A stretch of DNA of 64,000 nucleotides from Chloroflexota bacterium (GCA_016860845.1 BOKF01000004.1:62001-126000); one strand, 5' to 3'; shown: positions 1 to 12,992, numbered from the stretch's first letter. The notes: generated by a model not told the origin, from the sequence alone. Numbers and translations are program-made.

Positions 1-2448
1 GGTATAAGCCACTTTGAAAATGCCACTGGCGCTCAACCCCTGAACGAATACGTAGCTGAGGTACAGACCCGCCAGGATGCCAAATGCCGTGCCCAGTGAC
101 GCGAGCAACAACGCTTCGGCCACAATTGTCTTCCACACTTGACCGCGCGTCGCGCCAATCGCGCGTAGCATGCCGATTTCGCGGGTGCGCTCGATGACGC
201 CAATTGCCAGCGTGTTGAGGATGGCAATCAACGAGGGGAACGCCAACACGCCCAGCAGCACATAGAACCCTGCATAGATCGCGTCATATTGCCGGCGGAA
301 TTCTGCCGTGTACTCGCGCCCCGCCACCAGGCGGAATTGCGGATAGTCTTCCACAACTCGATCCAGCCGTTGCTCCACTGCCGCGGGGTCTGCGCCAGGC
401 GCAAGATCAACCTGGTAGAAAATATCCTCGCTCTTGCGGAAATCTGCTTTCATATTCGCTTGCGAGATATAGGCCGTGTTGATCTTCATGCTCATCACCT
501 CGCCGCCAATGGCGATGACACGATAGTCTTTTACCCCCGCTGTCGTCACCAGCGGAATGGTATCGCCGATGTTCAAGTCCGTGCTGGCGGCCAGAATCCC
601 GTTGACGATGACATTGCGTTCAGAAGCGGCCAGCGCGCTAAAAGCATCCTGGGCATTCCCCTTTTGAAAATCCATCCCCGATATTTTCGGATACTCGACC
701 GGGTCAATGCCCAGGACGGAAATCATCGTCTCGCCTGTGCCGGTTCTCCGCGCGGCGGGGTGGAGCGACGATTGAGCGTACCGCAACGAGCTGACTACGC
801 CGACGCCTGGCGCCGCCTTAATCTTGGCTTTGAGACTGGCGCTTGCACCGACATCGCCTTTCCAGACGGCAACTGAGGGTGGAATGAGCAAATAGTCGCT
901 GCCCAGGGTTCGGCTAAACAACTCCATCACGGTGCCGACCGTACTGAACATCATGCCACCGGCGCCAACGATAATCGCCAGGCCGATCATCGTTGCGCTG
1001 GCCGTGATCGCCGCGCGCGAAGGTTGGCGGGTGAGGTTGCCCTGCGCCAGTTCGCCCGTGCCTTGACGGGCAAAAATCAGCGCGAGCAAAACGCCAAACA
1101 CATGGGCAATCGGCTTGACCAGAGCAGGCGCGACGAGCACCAAACCGACGAGAACCAAAAAACCGCCCAGCGCGACGAGCGCGAAATTGCCTGTGATTAA
1201 TCCCCCCATAGCGACGACGATCATCACCGCACCGACGATGGTGCCGATGCGGCTGATGCGCTGCATGACTTGGCTGGGCGTTGGCCGCAGAGCCTCCATC
1301 GGTGTGACGCGGCTCGCGTTCAAGGCTGGCAGTAAACTGGCAAAGAGAGTGACGCCGACACCCAGGGCAATCGAAACAACCACCAGCGACGGCTCGACCA
1401 CGGGGGTCATTTCTATATTCATGAGTTGTTTGACAATTGAACTTGTCCCGGCGGTAATAGTGATACCCAGCAGATAGCCCAACCCCAGGCCAATCGCCGT
1501 GCCGATAACGCCTTGCACCAATCCTTCGGTGAGCACCAGGCCGACGATGGTGGCGCGATTCGCGCCAATGGCCCGCAGCATGCCAATGTCGTGACGACGC
1601 TCGGCCACAATCGTGCGGAACGTGTTAAAGATGATGAACCCGCCCATCGCCAGCGTGAGCACGCCGAACAGATTGAACATCACTTGCCCTAACTGCATCG
1701 CCCCGGCGAATTCCGAACCGCTCGACAGCCCGCCGAGTGTGTACGTGTCCCCCAGTTGCGCTTTGATCGTATTGACGATGGCTTCGCTTTCCGCCTTATC
1801 TCTGGTCGTGAGATTCGCTTCGATCACGCTGATACGACCTGACATGTCAAACAGCTTTTGCGCCTGGGTCAGGGTGACCAGCACCTGTTCATTGCCGATG
1901 AGGGCGCGCCCCGGTATCAGGCCGACAATCGTCAATTTGACCACGCCCTCGGGGGTCGGCAGTTTGAGCGTGTCGTCCAGTTTCAGACCCACCTCATCGG
2001 CGAGCCGTTCCGAAATCACGGCAACTTTGCCGTCGCCTCGTTCCAAAAAGCGACCCTGGGTAACGCGATAGTCGTGCAGGTCCGGCGCAACCTCCGGATC
2101 AAGGCCGATGAGCGCCACTGCATTGACCGCCGAGTCCTTGCCGTAAAAGTTCGGCGGCAAATTGACGATGCGCTCCAGCGACCCGGCGATGACGGCAATC
2201 CCCTTGATGCGTTTGATTTTGTTCAGCGTGGAGGCCGAAAAGGATTCGCCGGTCTTGTGCGTAATCATCACATCGGTTTGGCCGGACGCCGAGAGCAGGC
2301 TTTTGTTGAAAGCGTCCATAAACGACGGCAAGTAAATGCCCGTGCCGAAAATCACCATCACGCCGATGACGATGGCCAGCGTGGTGAGAAAGGTGCGTAG
2401 TTTGCGCCCACTCAGGTAGCGGGCGGCGAGAGTCAGTTGGAACCTCAT
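1..2448 (-). CDS. FtsX/MacB-type ABC transporter permease (3' end cut by window edge)
   Basis: Membrane subunit of an export or mechanotransmission ABC system. The minus frame is open from an ATG at 2448 to the window edge, giving 816 codons. The N-terminus has a basic start followed by a membrane segment (about residues 15-38), then a long extracytoplasmic MacB-like core. A first FtsX block carries RRHDIGMLRAIGANR (about 280-300) and a second carries ERTREIGMLRAIGATR (about 745-765). Two FtsX blocks in one chain mark the large duplicated permease class; I estimate only a few dozen C-terminal residues are missing. It lies 14 bp downstream of the ATPase gene and forms an operon with it and padR. 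The substrate is unknown; lipoprotein, peptide or drug export are all possible. Confidence 0.88.
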   Translation of the reverse strand, partial: MRFQLTLAARYLSGRKLRTFLTTLAIVIGVMVIFGTGIYLPSFMDAFNKSLLSASGQTDVMITHKTGESFSASTLNKIKRIKGIAVIAGSLERIVNLPPNFYGKDSAVNAVALIGLDPEVAPDLHDYRVTQGRFLERGDGKVAVISERLADEVGLKLDDTLKLPTPEGVVKLTIVGLIPGRALIGNEQVLVTLTQAQKLFDMSGRISVIEANLTTRDKAESEAIVNTIKAQLGDTYTLGGLSSGSEFAGAMQLGQVMFNLFGVLTLAMGGFIIFNTFRTIVAERRHDIGMLRAIGANRATIVGLVLTEGLVQGVIGTAIGLGLGYLLGITITAGTSSIVKQLMNIEMTPVVEPSLVVVSIALGVGVTLFASLLPALNASRVTPMEALRPTPSQVMQRISRIGTIVGAVMIVVAMGGLITGNFALVALGGFLVLVGLVLVAPALVKPIAHVFGVLLALIFARQGTGELAQGNLTRQPSRAAITASATMIGLAIIVGAGGMMFSTVGTVMELFSRTLGSDYLLIPPSVAVWKGDVGASASLKAKIKAAPGVGVVSSLRYAQSSLHPAARRTGTGETMISVLGIDPVEYPKISGMDFQKGNAQDAFSALAASERNVIVNGILAASTDLNIGDTIPLVTTAGVKDYRVIAIGGEVMSMKINTAYISQANMKADFRKSEDIFYQVDLAPGADPAAVEQRLDRVVEDYPQFRLVAGREYTAEFRRQYDAIYAGFYVLLGVLAFPSLIAILNTLAIGVIERTREIGMLRAIGATRGQVWKTIVAEALLLASLGTAFGILAGLYLSYVFVQGLSASGIFKVAYT

Positions 2449-2462
2449 TTTGACCTAACCTT

Positions 2463-3203
2463 TCAGGCAATGGCCTGCATCATTTGCGAGACCGCTTCCG
2501 CATTGTCCGGCCGCCTGGCTTCCAGGTGGGCCTCGTTCACAATCTTGCCATCTTTGAGAAAGATGATCCGGTCGGCATACGCGGCGATACGCGGGTCGTG
2601 CGTCACCATCAGCACCGCGCGTCCCCATTCCTTGGCGACTTGTTTCAACAAACCGGCAATTTCATCCGACGATTTGGTGTCGAGGTTGCCGGTCGGTTCG
2701 TCGGCGAGCACGAGCATGGGATCGGCGATGAGCGCGCGCGCAATCGCCACCCGCTGCTGCTGGCCCGCCGATAATTGGTCGGGGTGGCTGTCCAGACGAT
2801 GCCCCAGTCCAACTTTGGTCAGCCACTCGATGGCTTTTTGTTTCGTCGTGGCCGAGTTAGCGCCGTCGAGCAAAAGCGGCAGCGCCGCATTTTCGACGGA
2901 CGACAAAATCGGAATGAGGTTAAAGAACTGGAACACAAAACCGATTTTGCGGCGGCGCAATTGCGTCACCGCATCGTCGGACATTTTTGCAAGCGGTTGC
3001 CCATCAATGCTGACGTTCCCGTCCGAGGGCCGGTCGAGTCCGCCGAGCAAATGCAACAGCGTGGACTTGCCGCAGCCGCTTGGGCCCATCACGGCCACAA
3101 ACTCGCCCGCGTTCACGGTGAGGTACACATGATCGAGCGCGATGACCGCGGTGTCGCCCGCGCCGTACACTTTGGTGAGGTTTTCCGCTTGAATGAGAGA
3201 CAT
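2463..3203 (-). CDS. LolD/MacB-type ABC transporter ATP-binding protein
   Basis: ATPase partner of the FtsX-type permease downstream (246 residues). Walker A is GPSGCGKST (residues 40-48), followed by a Q-loop (FVFQFFNL), a signature reading LSAGQQQR, Walker B LVLADEP and an H-loop (VTHDPR). The signature has Ala where LSGGQ is usual, a tolerated but uncommon change. The start at 3203 is preferred over an upstream in-frame ATG at 3251, because AGGAG lies at good spacing before it and the protein then begins directly at the ABC fold. Order padR-ATPase-permease suggests a PadR-controlled export system. Confidence 0.93.
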   Translation of the reverse strand: MSLIQAENLTKVYGAGDTAVIALDHVYLTVNAGEFVAVMGPSGCGKSTLLHLLGGLDRPSDGNVSIDGQPLAKMSDDAVTQLRRRKIGFVFQFFNLIPILSSVENAALPLLLDGANSATTKQKAIEWLTKVGLGHRLDSHPDQLSAGQQQRVAIARALIADPMLVLADEPTGNLDTKSSDEIAGLLKQVAKEWGRAVLMVTHDPRIAAYADRIIFLKDGKIVNEAHLEARRPDNAEAVSQMMQAIA

Positions 3204-3252
3204 AATCAACTCCTGACTTCTGACTGCAGATTGAAAAACAAAATCCACCATC

Positions 3253-3834
3253 CTAAATTTTCCGGGGTCTGCCGCGCGGTCTGGCCTCCGGCTTGGGCAA
3301 GGGCTGGTGTTTAATTTCGTCGAGCCGCCCCTCGATCATATCGAGCCAGCGCAAATCGGCTTCCAGGTGCATAGCAGCTTTATCGAGCAAAAGAATCTTG
3401 GCCAGTTCTCGGCTGGGATCGGCCTGACTGCGCTGTTCGGTAAGGTCGTGTAGCTCCTGAAACAGGTAGGCCCGCTGGGTCTGGATCAAGCGGTAGGGAT
3501 CCGCCGCGCCCGACACCAAACCGATCATCAATTTGAGGAAGAATTCATCGTGCTGATGTTCCGGTTCAATCCCGCAGGCAAACCACTCGTTGAGGGTTTT
3601 GCGGCCCGCCAGCGTGATCGCATAAATTCGTTTTTCAGGACCCGCATCCTGTTCGACGCCGTCCTCGGCAACGAAACCGCCTTGCTCCAAGCGCGTCAGC
3701 GTCGTGTAGATTTGCGCCGGCTTGACGTCCCAATTCTCCTCACCGCCGACAAGCGCCTGAAACGCCGCGCGCAATTCGTAGCCGTGACGCGGGCGTTGGG
3801 CAAGCAAACCTAACACAGCATGGCGCACTGACAT
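3253..3834 (-). CDS. PadR family transcriptional regulator
   Basis: DNA-binding repressor of 193 residues. The N-terminal winged helix (SVRHAVLGLLAQRP, HGYELRAAF, then QIYTTLTRLEQGGFV) is typical of PadR. The C-terminal half is helical, as in PadR subfamily members with a dimerisation domain, and ends in a basic tail (ARPRGRPRKI). The start at 3834 follows GAGGG. The upstream in-frame ATG at 3882 would place the start codon inside the -35 box, so it is rejected. As first gene of the transporter operon it probably represses its own promoter and responds to a ligand exported by the pump. Confidence 0.93.
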   Translation of the reverse strand: MSVRHAVLGLLAQRPRHGYELRAAFQALVGGEENWDVKPAQIYTTLTRLEQGGFVAEDGVEQDAGPEKRIYAITLAGRKTLNEWFACGIEPEHQHDEFFLKLMIGLVSGAADPYRLIQTQRAYLFQELHDLTEQRSQADPSRELAKILLLDKAAMHLEADLRWLDMIEGRLDEIKHQPLPKPEARPRGRPRKI

Positions 3835-3853
3835 AAACCCTCGCTCACAAAAA

Positions 3854-3882
3854 ACTATACTACAAGTTACTAGATTTGTCAA
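3854..3882 (-). promoter_or_regulatory. Sigma-70-type promoter of the padR-ABC operon
   Basis: On the minus strand TTGACA (3882-3877) and TATAGT (3859-3854) are separated by exactly 17 bp. Transcription would start near 3847, leaving a leader of only about a dozen bases before the padR start codon. Confidence 0.75.
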
Positions 3883-3912
3883 AATAGCGAAATAGTGCGG
3901 GGATACCTGGGC

Positions 3913-4125
3913 TTAGGCACAGGGAGAGGTAAAGCCGGTCAATTTGTATCTGCTCCAAGTGCCGACGATCTTACCGGCGACTGCAATCGCCGGGTTGAGG
4001 GTGTCAATTTTTGTCTGGGGAGGATAGGCCGGGTCAAGTATGGCCGCACGATCTTTAGCCTTAAATTCCCGAATGAAATGGACCTGGCCATAAAAGCCCA
4101 GGTCGGTGGCCAGACTGGTCGTCGT
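3913..4125 (-). pseudogene. C-terminal remnant of an AlkZ-like winged-helix DNA-binding protein
   Basis: A 70-residue open stretch without start codon, between in-frame stops, reads FKAKDRAAILDPAY followed by NPAIAVAGKIVGTWSR. This resembles the C-terminal end of the HTH_42/AlkZ-like family (pattern YKDRS..LDP, then P.I.VDG..VGTWKR) as I remember it. Everything upstream is missing, so this is a decayed gene end, not an expressed gene. It occupies most of the 370-bp gap between the divergent padR and rpiR-type genes. Identification rests on remembered motifs only. Confidence 0.5.
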
Positions 4126-4153
4126 TTAAATGGAGCCAAAAACTAAACAAATA

Positions 4154-4175
4154 TTTCATGTTAAAAATAATGAAA
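4154..4175. promoter_or_regulatory. Candidate operator: inverted repeat TTTCAT-N10-ATGAAA
   Basis: Perfect 6-bp arms with a 10-bp AT-rich spacer, seven bases upstream of the -35 box of the next gene. TTTC/GAAA arms are common in RpiR-type operators, so autoregulation by the adjacent RpiR protein is a reasonable guess. Confidence 0.45.
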
Positions 4176-4181
4176 CAGATA

Positions 4182-4210
4182 TTGCATTTTAGTTTGAGGC
4201 ATGCTATACT
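4182..4210 (+). promoter_or_regulatory. Promoter of the RpiR/opine dehydrogenase operon
   Basis: TTGCAT (4182-4187) and TATACT (4205-4210) with 17-bp spacing, 42 bp before the start codon of the regulator gene. Confidence 0.65.
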
Positions 4211-4252
4211 CACGTTCCATCCATTGCACTAAAAACCAACCTGGGAGATACG

Positions 4253-5116
4253 ATGCCGCCTCCCTCAAACATTCGTGAACATATTCTGAGGCTGTTTGAA
4301 ACTTTGCCCCTCAAGCAGCGCCGGTTAGCCCGCTTTTTTCTCGATAACGAGGATATGGTGGCTTTTGCCTCGGCCAGTGAAGTGGCCGAGCGGGCTGAAG
4401 CCAGCGCCGCCACCGTCGTGCGCTTTTGCCGCGCCCTGGGTTTTGAAGGTTATACCGATCTGCAAGCAACGATCCGCACCCAATTCCCCCGGTATCGCAC
4501 GGCTGTACAAAAATTAACCGACCGCCTGGCCAATGGCAGCCAGATAGAAAATCTGCCCACTCAGGTTGTCCAGGTATACTCCCAAAATATCGAACAAACA
4601 ATGAGCCAGGTCAGCCACACCGACCTGACGGCCGCCGCTGCTGCGATCATCCAGGCCGGGCAGATTCGTATTTTTGCGGGTGGGTTATCGGCAGCGGCGG
4701 CAGTTCTGGCCGAACATGCCTTGATGGTCCTCGGCTTTTCAGCTCGTGCCTGTTTGAATGGCGGTTCGGCCCAGGCGTTGGAGATTTCCCAACTGACCAG
4801 CCGTGATCTGGTGATGGTCATCAGCATCTGGCGTTATTTATACGAGAGTGTGCTGGTCGCTCAGGCCGCCCGCGAGCTGGGCTGCACTTGCATCGCCTTG
4901 ACCGATAGCCCGGTTGCTCCAATTGCCAAGCTGGCCGATTACACATTTGTCGCCGCCACCGAGGGCGTGGCCCACAGCCGCTCCCTGGCCGGAATTTTTT
5001 CCCTCATTGATTTGCTCAGCGCAGCCATTGCCACCCAACGACCCCAGGAAAGCCTGGCCGCATTGCAGCGAATTGATGCGCTTTATCGCCAAAATGGCAC
5101 CCTCTGGAGCGAATGA
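4253..5116 (+). CDS. MurR/RpiR family transcriptional regulator
   Basis: Regulator of 287 residues: N-terminal HTH_6 helix-turn-helix (residues 1-80, with SEVAERAEASAATVVRFCRALGF) and a C-terminal SIS sugar-phosphate-binding-like domain (about 120-260, with IRIFAGGLSAAAA and DLVMVISIWR). Family members usually sense phosphosugars, but some control amino acid or opine catabolism. The start is supported by GGGAG upstream. It is the first gene of an apparent operon with the opine-type dehydrogenase (gap of 3 bp) and an EamA transporter, so it most likely controls them. Confidence 0.93.
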   Translation: MPPPSNIREHILRLFETLPLKQRRLARFFLDNEDMVAFASASEVAERAEASAATVVRFCRALGFEGYTDLQATIRTQFPRYRTAVQKLTDRLANGSQIENLPTQVVQVYSQNIEQTMSQVSHTDLTAAAAAIIQAGQIRIFAGGLSAAAAVLAEHALMVLGFSARACLNGGSAQALEISQLTSRDLVMVISIWRYLYESVLVAQAARELGCTCIALTDSPVAPIAKLADYTFVAATEGVAHSRSLAGIFSLIDLLSAAIATQRPQESLAALQRIDALYRQNGTLWSE

Positions 5117-5119
5117 TTG

Positions 5120-6298
5120 ATGTCGAAATTAACGATTTGTGGGGGAGGCAATGCTGCGCATGTCCTGATAGGGTTAGCCGGCCAGGCCGGTTGGGACGTG
5201 GATGTTTTCGCTCCTCTGGCCGATGAAGCCGAGCGGCTGCGAACTGGCGGAGGGATAACGGTTCGGCAGCAGGATAAAACCAGCGTGGGCCAAGCCCGCT
5301 GCATCAGCCCTGATCCAGCGGAAGTTATTCCCGGGTCAGAATTGGTGCTGCTGGCCCTGCCGGCCTTCGCTCACGACGCCACCCTGCGCACCATCGCCCC
5401 TTTTCTGGAACCCTCGATGATCGTCGGCACTTTACCCGCTCGCGGCGGCTTTGATTTCGCCGCCCATTCAATTCTGGCTGAACAGGGTCTGACTCTGTTG
5501 GGCCTGCAAACACTGCCCTGGGCTTGCAGGATTGTTACTTATGGACAGGCTGTGGAGATCTTGGGAACAAAAGAAGTGGTCAACCTGGCCGCCCGCCCGC
5601 CAACTTTGGCTCCTCGCCTGGCCAAAGAACTGGCGGCCCTCTTCAACGTATCCCTCCAACCGGTTAGTTCTTTTTTGACCCTCACCCTGGCGAATCCCGG
5701 CCAGCTCATTCATCCCGGTATCATGTACGGCCTGTGTCAGGGACGGGAAGCGATTCGCTTTACCCAGGACGATATTCCACCTTTTTATCAAGGCGTTGAT
5801 CCGTTTACCGCCGGCCTGCTACAAGCCATGAGTACTGAGGTGCAAACGCTGGCCAGAGCTTTGGCCGTTCACCTGCCCAACTTCGATCCGGTGGAAGTCA
5901 CACCGCTATATACCTGGCTTATACGCTCTTATGCCACAGCTATTGCCGATAAGAGCAGTCTCCAGCGCGCCTTTGTCACTAACCGGACCTACGCCGGCCT
6001 GAAGCTGCCCACCCGCGCCGTTGGCCCAAACACCTTTGCTGTTGATTATACCACTCGTTACCTGGCCGAAGATGTGCCCTATGGCCTGGTGGTGACGCGC
6101 GGCCTGGCCGAATTAGCCAGCGTAGACACCCCCACGATTGACGAAGTAATTTACTGGGCGCAGGCGCGCCTGGAACGATCGTATCTTTTGAACGGTTGTC
6201 TCGCCGGGCCTGACCTGGCCGAAACCCGCGCCCCGCAGGCGTATGGAATCGATGATTTGGCTGGGTTGGCTCAGGTATCTATGGGGCAGCCGGCCTAG
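5120..6298 (+). CDS. NAD/NADP octopine/nopaline (opine) dehydrogenase family protein
   Basis: Opine dehydrogenases interconvert an N-carboxyalkyl amino acid with an amino acid plus a 2-oxo acid. Residues 1-170 form a Rossmann domain starting with a glycine-rich loop (ICGGGNAAHVLIG). The C-terminal helical domain, about residues 185-340, carries NPGQLIHPGIMYG, whose His matches the proposed catalytic His of the family. The length of 392 residues is normal. ATG 5120 is preferred to the TTG three bases earlier; the gene starts 3 bp after the regulator stop. The physiological direction (opine breakdown or synthesis) is not shown by sequence; the nearby importer and catabolic-type genes favour breakdown. 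Confidence 0.87.
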   Translation: MSKLTICGGGNAAHVLIGLAGQAGWDVDVFAPLADEAERLRTGGGITVRQQDKTSVGQARCISPDPAEVIPGSELVLLALPAFAHDATLRTIAPFLEPSMIVGTLPARGGFDFAAHSILAEQGLTLLGLQTLPWACRIVTYGQAVEILGTKEVVNLAARPPTLAPRLAKELAALFNVSLQPVSSFLTLTLANPGQLIHPGIMYGLCQGREAIRFTQDDIPPFYQGVDPFTAGLLQAMSTEVQTLARALAVHLPNFDPVEVTPLYTWLIRSYATAIADKSSLQRAFVTNRTYAGLKLPTRAVGPNTFAVDYTTRYLAEDVPYGLVVTRGLAELASVDTPTIDEVIYWAQARLERSYLLNGCLAGPDLAETRAPQAYGIDDLAGLAQVSMGQPA

Positions 6299-6314
6299 CA
6301 GGAGGAATGTGAAT

Positions 6315-7208
6315 GTGACGGCCAACATGTCTAAAAGAGTCGCACACCCTGAAATTATCATCGCTATAGCAGCGGCTGTCTGGGGATTATTCTGGATTCC
6401 ACTAAGAGTGTTTGAACGCCATGGCTTGGATCCTGCCTGGGTCATCTTGAGCCAGTTTTTTGCCTCGCTCGCCTTTATAGGGCCGTTCACGGTACTGCGT
6501 TTACTTCGCAAGCAGCTCACAGGTATCGAACAGTACGGCACTGGTCTGTTAATTGGAGGCGGGGTTGTGCTGTATTGCGAAAGCCTGTTGCTCACTGATG
6601 TCGTACGATCACTGATTCTCTTTTACGCGATGCCAGCATGGGGAACACTGGTGGAAGTGGGCTTAATGGGGCGTCATTTTACCCTGTGGCGAGGACTGGC
6701 CCTGGTACTGAGCTTATCAGGATTGCTCACCATTCTTGGTCTAGGCGACTTTCTCTCATTATCCATGAATATCGGAGACCTGATGGCGCTTCTGTCGGGC
6801 ATCGTATTTACCTTCGGTGCCATGCGCGTACGCCAGACAGTTGAGACATCGGTATTCGAACAGGTTTTTGCATTTTTCTTTTTTGGCTCAATAATCGCCC
6901 TGGGCCTTTCCTTGCTTCCCCTGGCCGCACTCGGCCGACCTCCTGCCCTGGAACAGCTAATCACCCTCACACCCTGGATTGTGCTAATGGCTGTCGGGAT
7001 CCTTATTCCAGCAATGTGGGGGTTGTACTGGGGTTCCCGTTATGTTGATCCCGGTCGCCTGGGCATCTTACTCCAGCTTGAGGCCGTAGTCGGAATCAGT
7101 AGCGCGGCTCTGTTTGCTGGGGAGCCATTCGGTTCACGGGAAGCCATTGGCGCCATGCTGGTAATTAGCGCTGGTTTGATAGAGGTTTTTGTAAACAAAG
7201 GAAGTTAA
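6315..7208 (+). CDS. EamA/DMT family transporter
   Basis: Integral membrane protein of 297 residues with about ten hydrophobic helices in two repeated halves, as in drug/metabolite transporters of the EamA type. Motifs such as AAAVWGLFWIPLRVF near the N-terminus and VLMAVGILIPAMWGLYW in the second half fit. A perfect AGGAGG at 6300-6305 points to the GTG at 6315; the ATG at 6327 is an alternative 21 bases away. The longer frame from 6243 would overlap the dehydrogenase. It could export an amino acid or opine product; the substrate is unknown. Confidence 0.85.
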   Translation: MTANMSKRVAHPEIIIAIAAAVWGLFWIPLRVFERHGLDPAWVILSQFFASLAFIGPFTVLRLLRKQLTGIEQYGTGLLIGGGVVLYCESLLLTDVVRSLILFYAMPAWGTLVEVGLMGRHFTLWRGLALVLSLSGLLTILGLGDFLSLSMNIGDLMALLSGIVFTFGAMRVRQTVETSVFEQVFAFFFFGSIIALGLSLLPLAALGRPPALEQLITLTPWIVLMAVGILIPAMWGLYWGSRYVDPGRLGILLQLEAVVGISSAALFAGEPFGSREAIGAMLVISAGLIEVFVNKGS

Positions 7209-7276
7209 ACAGTCACTTACTTTGCAATTACTACCGTCGAACGGAAGTGATTATTGAAGAAGGAGTTTGAGCAATA

Positions 7277-10966
<3,690 letters not shown>

Positions 10967-11060
10967 GACCGTCAAAGCAGGAAAGGAGGTGAAGAGATAG
11001 CGATACAGATATTGATCTCAGGTAAATTTTTTAAGGGGATCAGAACCTATCCAAAAATCT

Positions 11061-11112
11061 GGAGTGCGGACTTTAGTCCGCGCCATTGGCAGCAGACTGA
11101 ACTCTGCACTCC
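11061..11112. repeat. Palindromic repeat with GGACTTTAGTCC core
   Basis: Outer arms GGAGTGC and GCACTCC are perfectly complementary, and an inner hairpin GCGGACTTTAGTCCGC is nested inside. It lies in the 207-bp gap between the mutase fusion and the receptor gene. The core matches other palindromes in this window (25719-25744 and 41603-41632). Confidence 0.75.
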
Positions 11113-11173
11113 ACTTCCGCGACAGGTTCAAATGCAACTTGCCGGTTAAACAAATCAATACGGGAGGAAAGAT

Positions 11174-12928
11174 ATGCTAAAGCAAAATGCGCGCTATGTG
11201 ATCCTGGCAGCGCTGCTGCTGTTCGCCCTCGGCGTTCTGGCCGCATGCGCACCAGCGCCAACCCCACAAACTGTCACAGTCGTCGAAACTGTCATCGTGA
11301 CCAAGGAAGTTGAAGGGGAAGCCCAAACCGTCGTCGAGACGGTGGAGGTGGTCGAGACGGTGGAGGTGGTCAAAGAGGTGGTGGTTACGGCCACGCCGGA
11401 GCCGGGCCGCACCACCCTGATTGTAGGCATGGCCCAGCCGCCGGTGTCGCTGGACCCGGCGGACCATCGCAGCCGCGAGTCGGAAACCGTCATTCGCAAT
11501 ATGTTTGATGGGCTGGTCACCCGCGACACCACCAGCGGCGTTCACCTGGAGCTGGCCGAAGCGATGGAGTGGGTAAACGACACCACCCTGGAAGTCAAGC
11601 TGCGCCAGGGGGTCAAGTTCCACGACGGCAGCGATATGACCGCCGACGATGTGGTCTATACCTTCAATCGCATTATTCAGGAAAACGCCATTGAATATCC
11701 TGAGCCGCACACCTCGCCGCGCAAGGGCTTGATCGCCCCGCTGGAGTCAGTCGAGAAAGTGGACGATACTACGGTCCAGCTCAATTTCAGCGGCGTTTGG
11801 CCCCCGGCTATGCAACTGCTGGTTCATCAGCAAATTGTCCCCCAAGCCTATCTTGAGGAGGTTGGCACCGAAGGCTTTATCAATAAACCCATCGGCACCG
11901 GTCCCTTCAAGTTTGTCGAAGGCCAGCTTGACGACCAGATTGTGTTGGAACGCTTTGACGACTTCTGGGGCGGCGCGCCTGACCTGGAACCGGTCGGCTC
12001 CGCCTGTGTTGAACGGGTCGTTTTCCGGATCATCCCCGAAGCCTCAACCCGTGTCGCGGCCCTGCTGGCCGGCGAGGTAGACATTATCCAGGCAGTGCCG
12101 GCCGAGTTAATTGAGACCCTGTCCCAAACGCCCGGCATCCAGGTCAAAACTGCCGCCGGGACCCAGCCCAAATGGCTGGAGCTTAACGTAACCAAGCCGC
12201 CCTTCGACGATGTGAAAGTGCGCCAGGCCCTCAACTACGCCGTGGATAAAGATTTGATTATCGAGGCTATCTACGGCGGGCGAGCGGTCGCCTTGCCCGG
12301 CCCGCTCTCGCCTTACAACAACTTTGTCAACAAGAGTCTCACCCCCTACCCCTACGATCCCGACAAAGCGCTGTCGCTCCTGGAGGAGGCCGGCTGGACG
12401 GATAGCGACGGTGATGGTATCCTGGATAAAGATGGGCAGGCCCTCGCCTTCACCATTGACACCCTGGAAGAGTGGCGTCCGCTGGCCGAGGCGGTGGCCG
12501 GGATGCTGCGCGAACTGGGCCTTGACGCCGGTGTGCGTTTCTGGGAGTACAGCGTGGTCAGGGATCAACTGTTGGCCTGCGAGCGTCAGGCCTACCTGGA
12601 TGACTGGGGCGACTCGGCCTTTGACCCGGTGGGCCATTTCGAGGCTAAATGGGCTACTTTTGCTGAAGGTCAGCCTTATGGCCGGGGCAACTTCTCCTGT
12701 TACAGCAACGAGCGGGTGGACGAGCTGACCAAGGCCGGCGAAACCGAAGCCGACGCGGCCAAGCGCCAGGAGATCTACGACGAGGCCCAGCAGCTTGTTT
12801 ATGACGACGCGCCCGCCGTCTTCCTGATCCTGCCCGACGAGGCCGAAGCCGCTTCCGCCCGCGTGCAGAACTGGCAACCCGCCGCCGACAGCCGCATCAA
12901 TTTGCACGATGTCTGCCTGGGACCATAA
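11174..12928 (+). CDS. Peptide/opine-type ABC transporter substrate-binding lipoprotein (family 5)
   Basis: Extracellular receptor, 584 residues. The signal peptide ends in a lipobox LAAC with Cys25 as the lipidated residue. A Val/Glu-rich low-complexity linker (about 30-75) separates the anchor from the SBP_bac_5 domain, which shows SLDPADH near its start, MEWVNDTTLEVKLRQGVKFHDG and later VRQALNYAVDKD. GGGAGGAAAG precedes the ATG. It heads a complete dppABCDF-like operon and lies downstream of the mutase fusion. The substrate may be a di- or oligopeptide, an opine or another N-substituted amino acid; the sequence does not decide. Confidence 0.93.
   Translation: MLKQNARYVILAALLLFALGVLAACAPAPTPQTVTVVETVIVTKEVEGEAQTVVETVEVVETVEVVKEVVVTATPEPGRTTLIVGMAQPPVSLDPADHRSRESETVIRNMFDGLVTRDTTSGVHLELAEAMEWVNDTTLEVKLRQGVKFHDGSDMTADDVVYTFNRIIQENAIEYPEPHTSPRKGLIAPLESVEKVDDTTVQLNFSGVWPPAMQLLVHQQIVPQAYLEEVGTEGFINKPIGTGPFKFVEGQLDDQIVLERFDDFWGGAPDLEPVGSACVERVVFRIIPEASTRVAALLAGEVDIIQAVPAELIETLSQTPGIQVKTAAGTQPKWLELNVTKPPFDDVKVRQALNYAVDKDLIIEAIYGGRAVALPGPLSPYNNFVNKSLTPYPYDPDKALSLLEEAGWTDSDGDGILDKDGQALAFTIDTLEEWRPLAEAVAGMLRELGLDAGVRFWEYSVVRDQLLACERQAYLDDWGDSAFDPVGHFEAKWATFAEGQPYGRGNFSCYSNERVDELTKAGETEADAAKRQEIYDEAQQLVYDDAPAVFLILPDEAEAASARVQNWQPAADSRINLHDVCLGP
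11333..11368 (+). repeat. Two perfect 18-bp tandem copies inside the receptor linker
   Basis: The unit GTCGAGACGGTGGAGGTG occurs twice head to tail and encodes VETVEV repeats in the low-complexity linker behind the lipobox. It is a likely site of copy-number change by slippage. Confidence 0.8.
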
Positions 12929-12930
12929 CA

Positions 12931-12992
12931 GTAATGCGTAATGCGTGATGCGTGATACGTGAGAATCCTCACGCATCACGTATCACGCATCA
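12931..12992. repeat. Iterated GCGTGAT/ACGTGAT hairpin after the receptor gene
   Basis: The left arm (12941-12963) is built from GCGTGAT, GCGTGAT, ACGTGA. The right arm (12969-12991) is its reverse complement apart from two positions. It separates the receptor gene from the first permease gene, so it could end or stabilise transcripts and raise receptor expression relative to the membrane subunits. Confidence 0.8.

Noticed and set aside
3895..4146. Plus-strand open frame of 83 codons before the rpiR-type gene
   Set aside because: No homology by eye; it overlaps a better explained remnant on the minus strand and lacks a ribosome binding site.
10967..11173. Possible cobalamin riboswitch near the B12-dependent gene
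   Set aside because: Neither the 68-bp gap upstream of the fusion nor this downstream gap shows a B12-box-like sequence; only a palindromic repeat is present.
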